Origin: an uncultured Desulfosporosinus sp.
GTDB lineage: Bacteria; Bacillota; Desulfitobacteriia; Desulfitobacteriales; Desulfitobacteriaceae
Reading direction: 5' to 3'
Assembly: GCA_927405585.1 (NCBI GenBank)
Contig: CAKMJS010000013.1
Coordinates: 53,994-117,993 of the forward strand
Length of the DNA: 64,000 nucleotides
Shown: positions 63,160 through 64,000 of the stretch, in pieces
How the letters are laid out: each line of letters begins with the position of its first letter
Position numbering within the stretch: position 1 is the stretch's first letter
Translations under genes and position numbers: made by a program
The notes under the pieces: model-generated
What the model was told of the DNA's origin: nothing
The model's database searches: none
The model's input: only the letters and a program-made list of their open reading frames with translations

Positions 63160-64000
63160 TCAAACTGCTGCCTGCACATTACTTTCTTCGCTAGCCTTAG
63201 TTTCAAGTATCTTTCTCTTTACCTTAACCTTAGTAATTCTATACCCTATAACCTCCATAACTTCAAAGTTAAAGCCATCAAAATAAACAGTATCCCCCTT
63301 CACTGGTTTACGTCCTATCCGTGAAAACACATATCCCCCAATCGTCGAGACTGTATCTTCCTCTAATTCAATATCCAGCAGTTCCGAAACCTCCTCCATA
63401 AGAGCCCGTCCGTTTAAGATATATTCATTATCAGCCATTTTTTGAATTTCCGGTTGTTCTAATTCAAATTCATCATAGATTTCTCCAACCAATTCTTCGA
63501 GCATATCCTCAAGCGTGACAAGTCCTGCCGAACCGCCGAATTCGTCCACAATAACAGCCATATGAGTTCGTTGGCTCCGCATTCTCTGGACCAGATGAGA
63601 AATCGGCATTCCCTCAGGAACGGCCAAGATATCTCGTTTAATCTGGGTGATATCTTTATTACCCGCTTGTTCCTGTAAGCGAATGATGTCTCGCAAATGG
63701 ACTAGGCCCAACACATTGTCTTTATCATCATTACATAACAAATAACGCGTATGCCCGTATTGTTTTACAAGCTCTAAAATTTCCTCAAAAGTATCTTGAA
63801 TGAAGATACACACCATATCTTGGCGCGGAATCATCACTTCACTTGCAATGCGGTCCGAAAATTGGAAGACATTATCCAAGAGTTTACCTTCCATTTTATC
63901 TAAATAACCATGCTTTTGACTGGCATCCACCAACATCCGCAGCTCTTCTTCACTATGGGATAAATCAGCCTCATTGGCTGGTTGAATTCTCAGGATGTGC
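63160..64000 (-). CDS. Second CNNM/CorC-type protein (partial, 5' end outside window)
   Basis: The frame is open from the window edge to its stop at 63160, about 279 codons: the end of DUF21, the CBS pair and the CorC/HlyC domain. It is a close tandem paralogue of the downstream gene, nearly identical through the CBS and CorC parts (for example RMRSQRTHMAVIVDEFGGSA in both), but the last 20 residues differ. The two lie in the same direction with about 130 bases between, a recent tandem duplication. Confidence 0.92.
   Translation of the reverse strand, partial: HILRIQPANEADLSHSEEELRMLVDASQKHGYLDKMEGKLLDNVFQFSDRIASEVMIPRQDMVCIFIQDTFEEILELVKQYGHTRYLLCNDDKDNVLGLVHLRDIIRLQEQAGNKDITQIKRDILAVPEGMPISHLVQRMRSQRTHMAVIVDEFGGSAGLVTLEDMLEELVGEIYDEFELEQPEIQKMADNEYILNGRALMEEVSELLDIELEEDTVSTIGGYVFSRIGRKPVKGDTVYFDGFNFEVMEVIGYRITKVKVKRKILETKASEESNVQAAV

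Overview
The window looks like chromosomal DNA of an anaerobic, endospore-forming, low-to-mid GC Firmicute of the Desulfosporosinus/Desulfitobacterium kind. This is an inference. It rests on strong Bacillus-type Shine-Dalgarno sites, frequent TTG and GTG starts, spore-type genes (spore photoproduct lyase homologue, DUF3231, a Cse60-like peptide), oxygen-sensitive enzymes (tungsten aldehyde oxidoreductase, lysine 2,3-aminomutase, a 4-hydroxybutyryl-CoA-dehydratase-like protein) and a perfect Bacillus-type FadR box.

Positions 1-18.7 kb hold acyl-CoA metabolism. A partial nitroreductase gene is followed, all on the minus strand, by a crotonase / radical dehydratase-like / acyl-CoA dehydrogenase operon (5089 down to 872). 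A PAS-type sigma-54 activator comes next (6809-5409), then a second operon of two Fe-S proteins, an unknown protein, a small helical peptide and two MaoC-type half-hydratases (9826-6998). Both operons start with near-consensus -24/-12 sigma-54 promoters, so the activator probably controls them together. A chemotaxis receptor and a metallo-beta-lactamase-fold hydrolase follow. Then comes a classical beta-oxidation operon, fadR-fadN-fadA-fadE (18620-12584), with a FadR operator at 18670.

Positions 18.8-41 kb are a mixed housekeeping and stress region: a Cse60-like peptide and LUD protein, a SplB homologue lacking the usual Cys141, a UbiB-like kinase, a phasin-like protein, an NlpC/P60 hydrolase, a polar amino-acid ABC transporter, a lethal-factor-like protease, an altronate-dehydratase-type pair, a site-2 protease, DNA polymerase IV, DUF421, a hybrid histidine kinase, DUF3231, a CheB-CheR-PAS fusion, an amidohydrolase and a tungsten aldehyde oxidoreductase.

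Positions 42.0-52.1 kb hold the most unusual block: ten closely packed minus-strand genes for an XRE regulator, UbiA-type prenyltransferase, Old-Yellow-Enzyme reductase (frame-broken), acyl carrier protein, alpha-oxoamine synthase, lipid/sphingosine-kinase-like protein, ThiL-like kinase, ketoacyl-ACP synthase, extended SDR and radical SAM protein. I read it as an undescribed lipid-like (possibly sphingoid-like or amino-ketone) biosynthetic operon.

Positions 52.2-64 kb carry an AIM24 protein, a class A penicillin-binding protein, a cytoplasmic molybdopterin oxidoreductase, a 50-residue Cys-containing peptide, lysine 2,3-aminomutase, asparagine synthetase and two tandem CNNM/CorC-type membrane proteins, the second cut by the window edge.

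Sequence-level signals that known features do not explain include three arrays of a degenerate 7-bp repeat placed just 5' of Shine-Dalgarno sites, a 29-bp palindromic element shared by the amino-acid transporter and lysine aminomutase promoters, and 14-bp inverted repeats around two translation starts.
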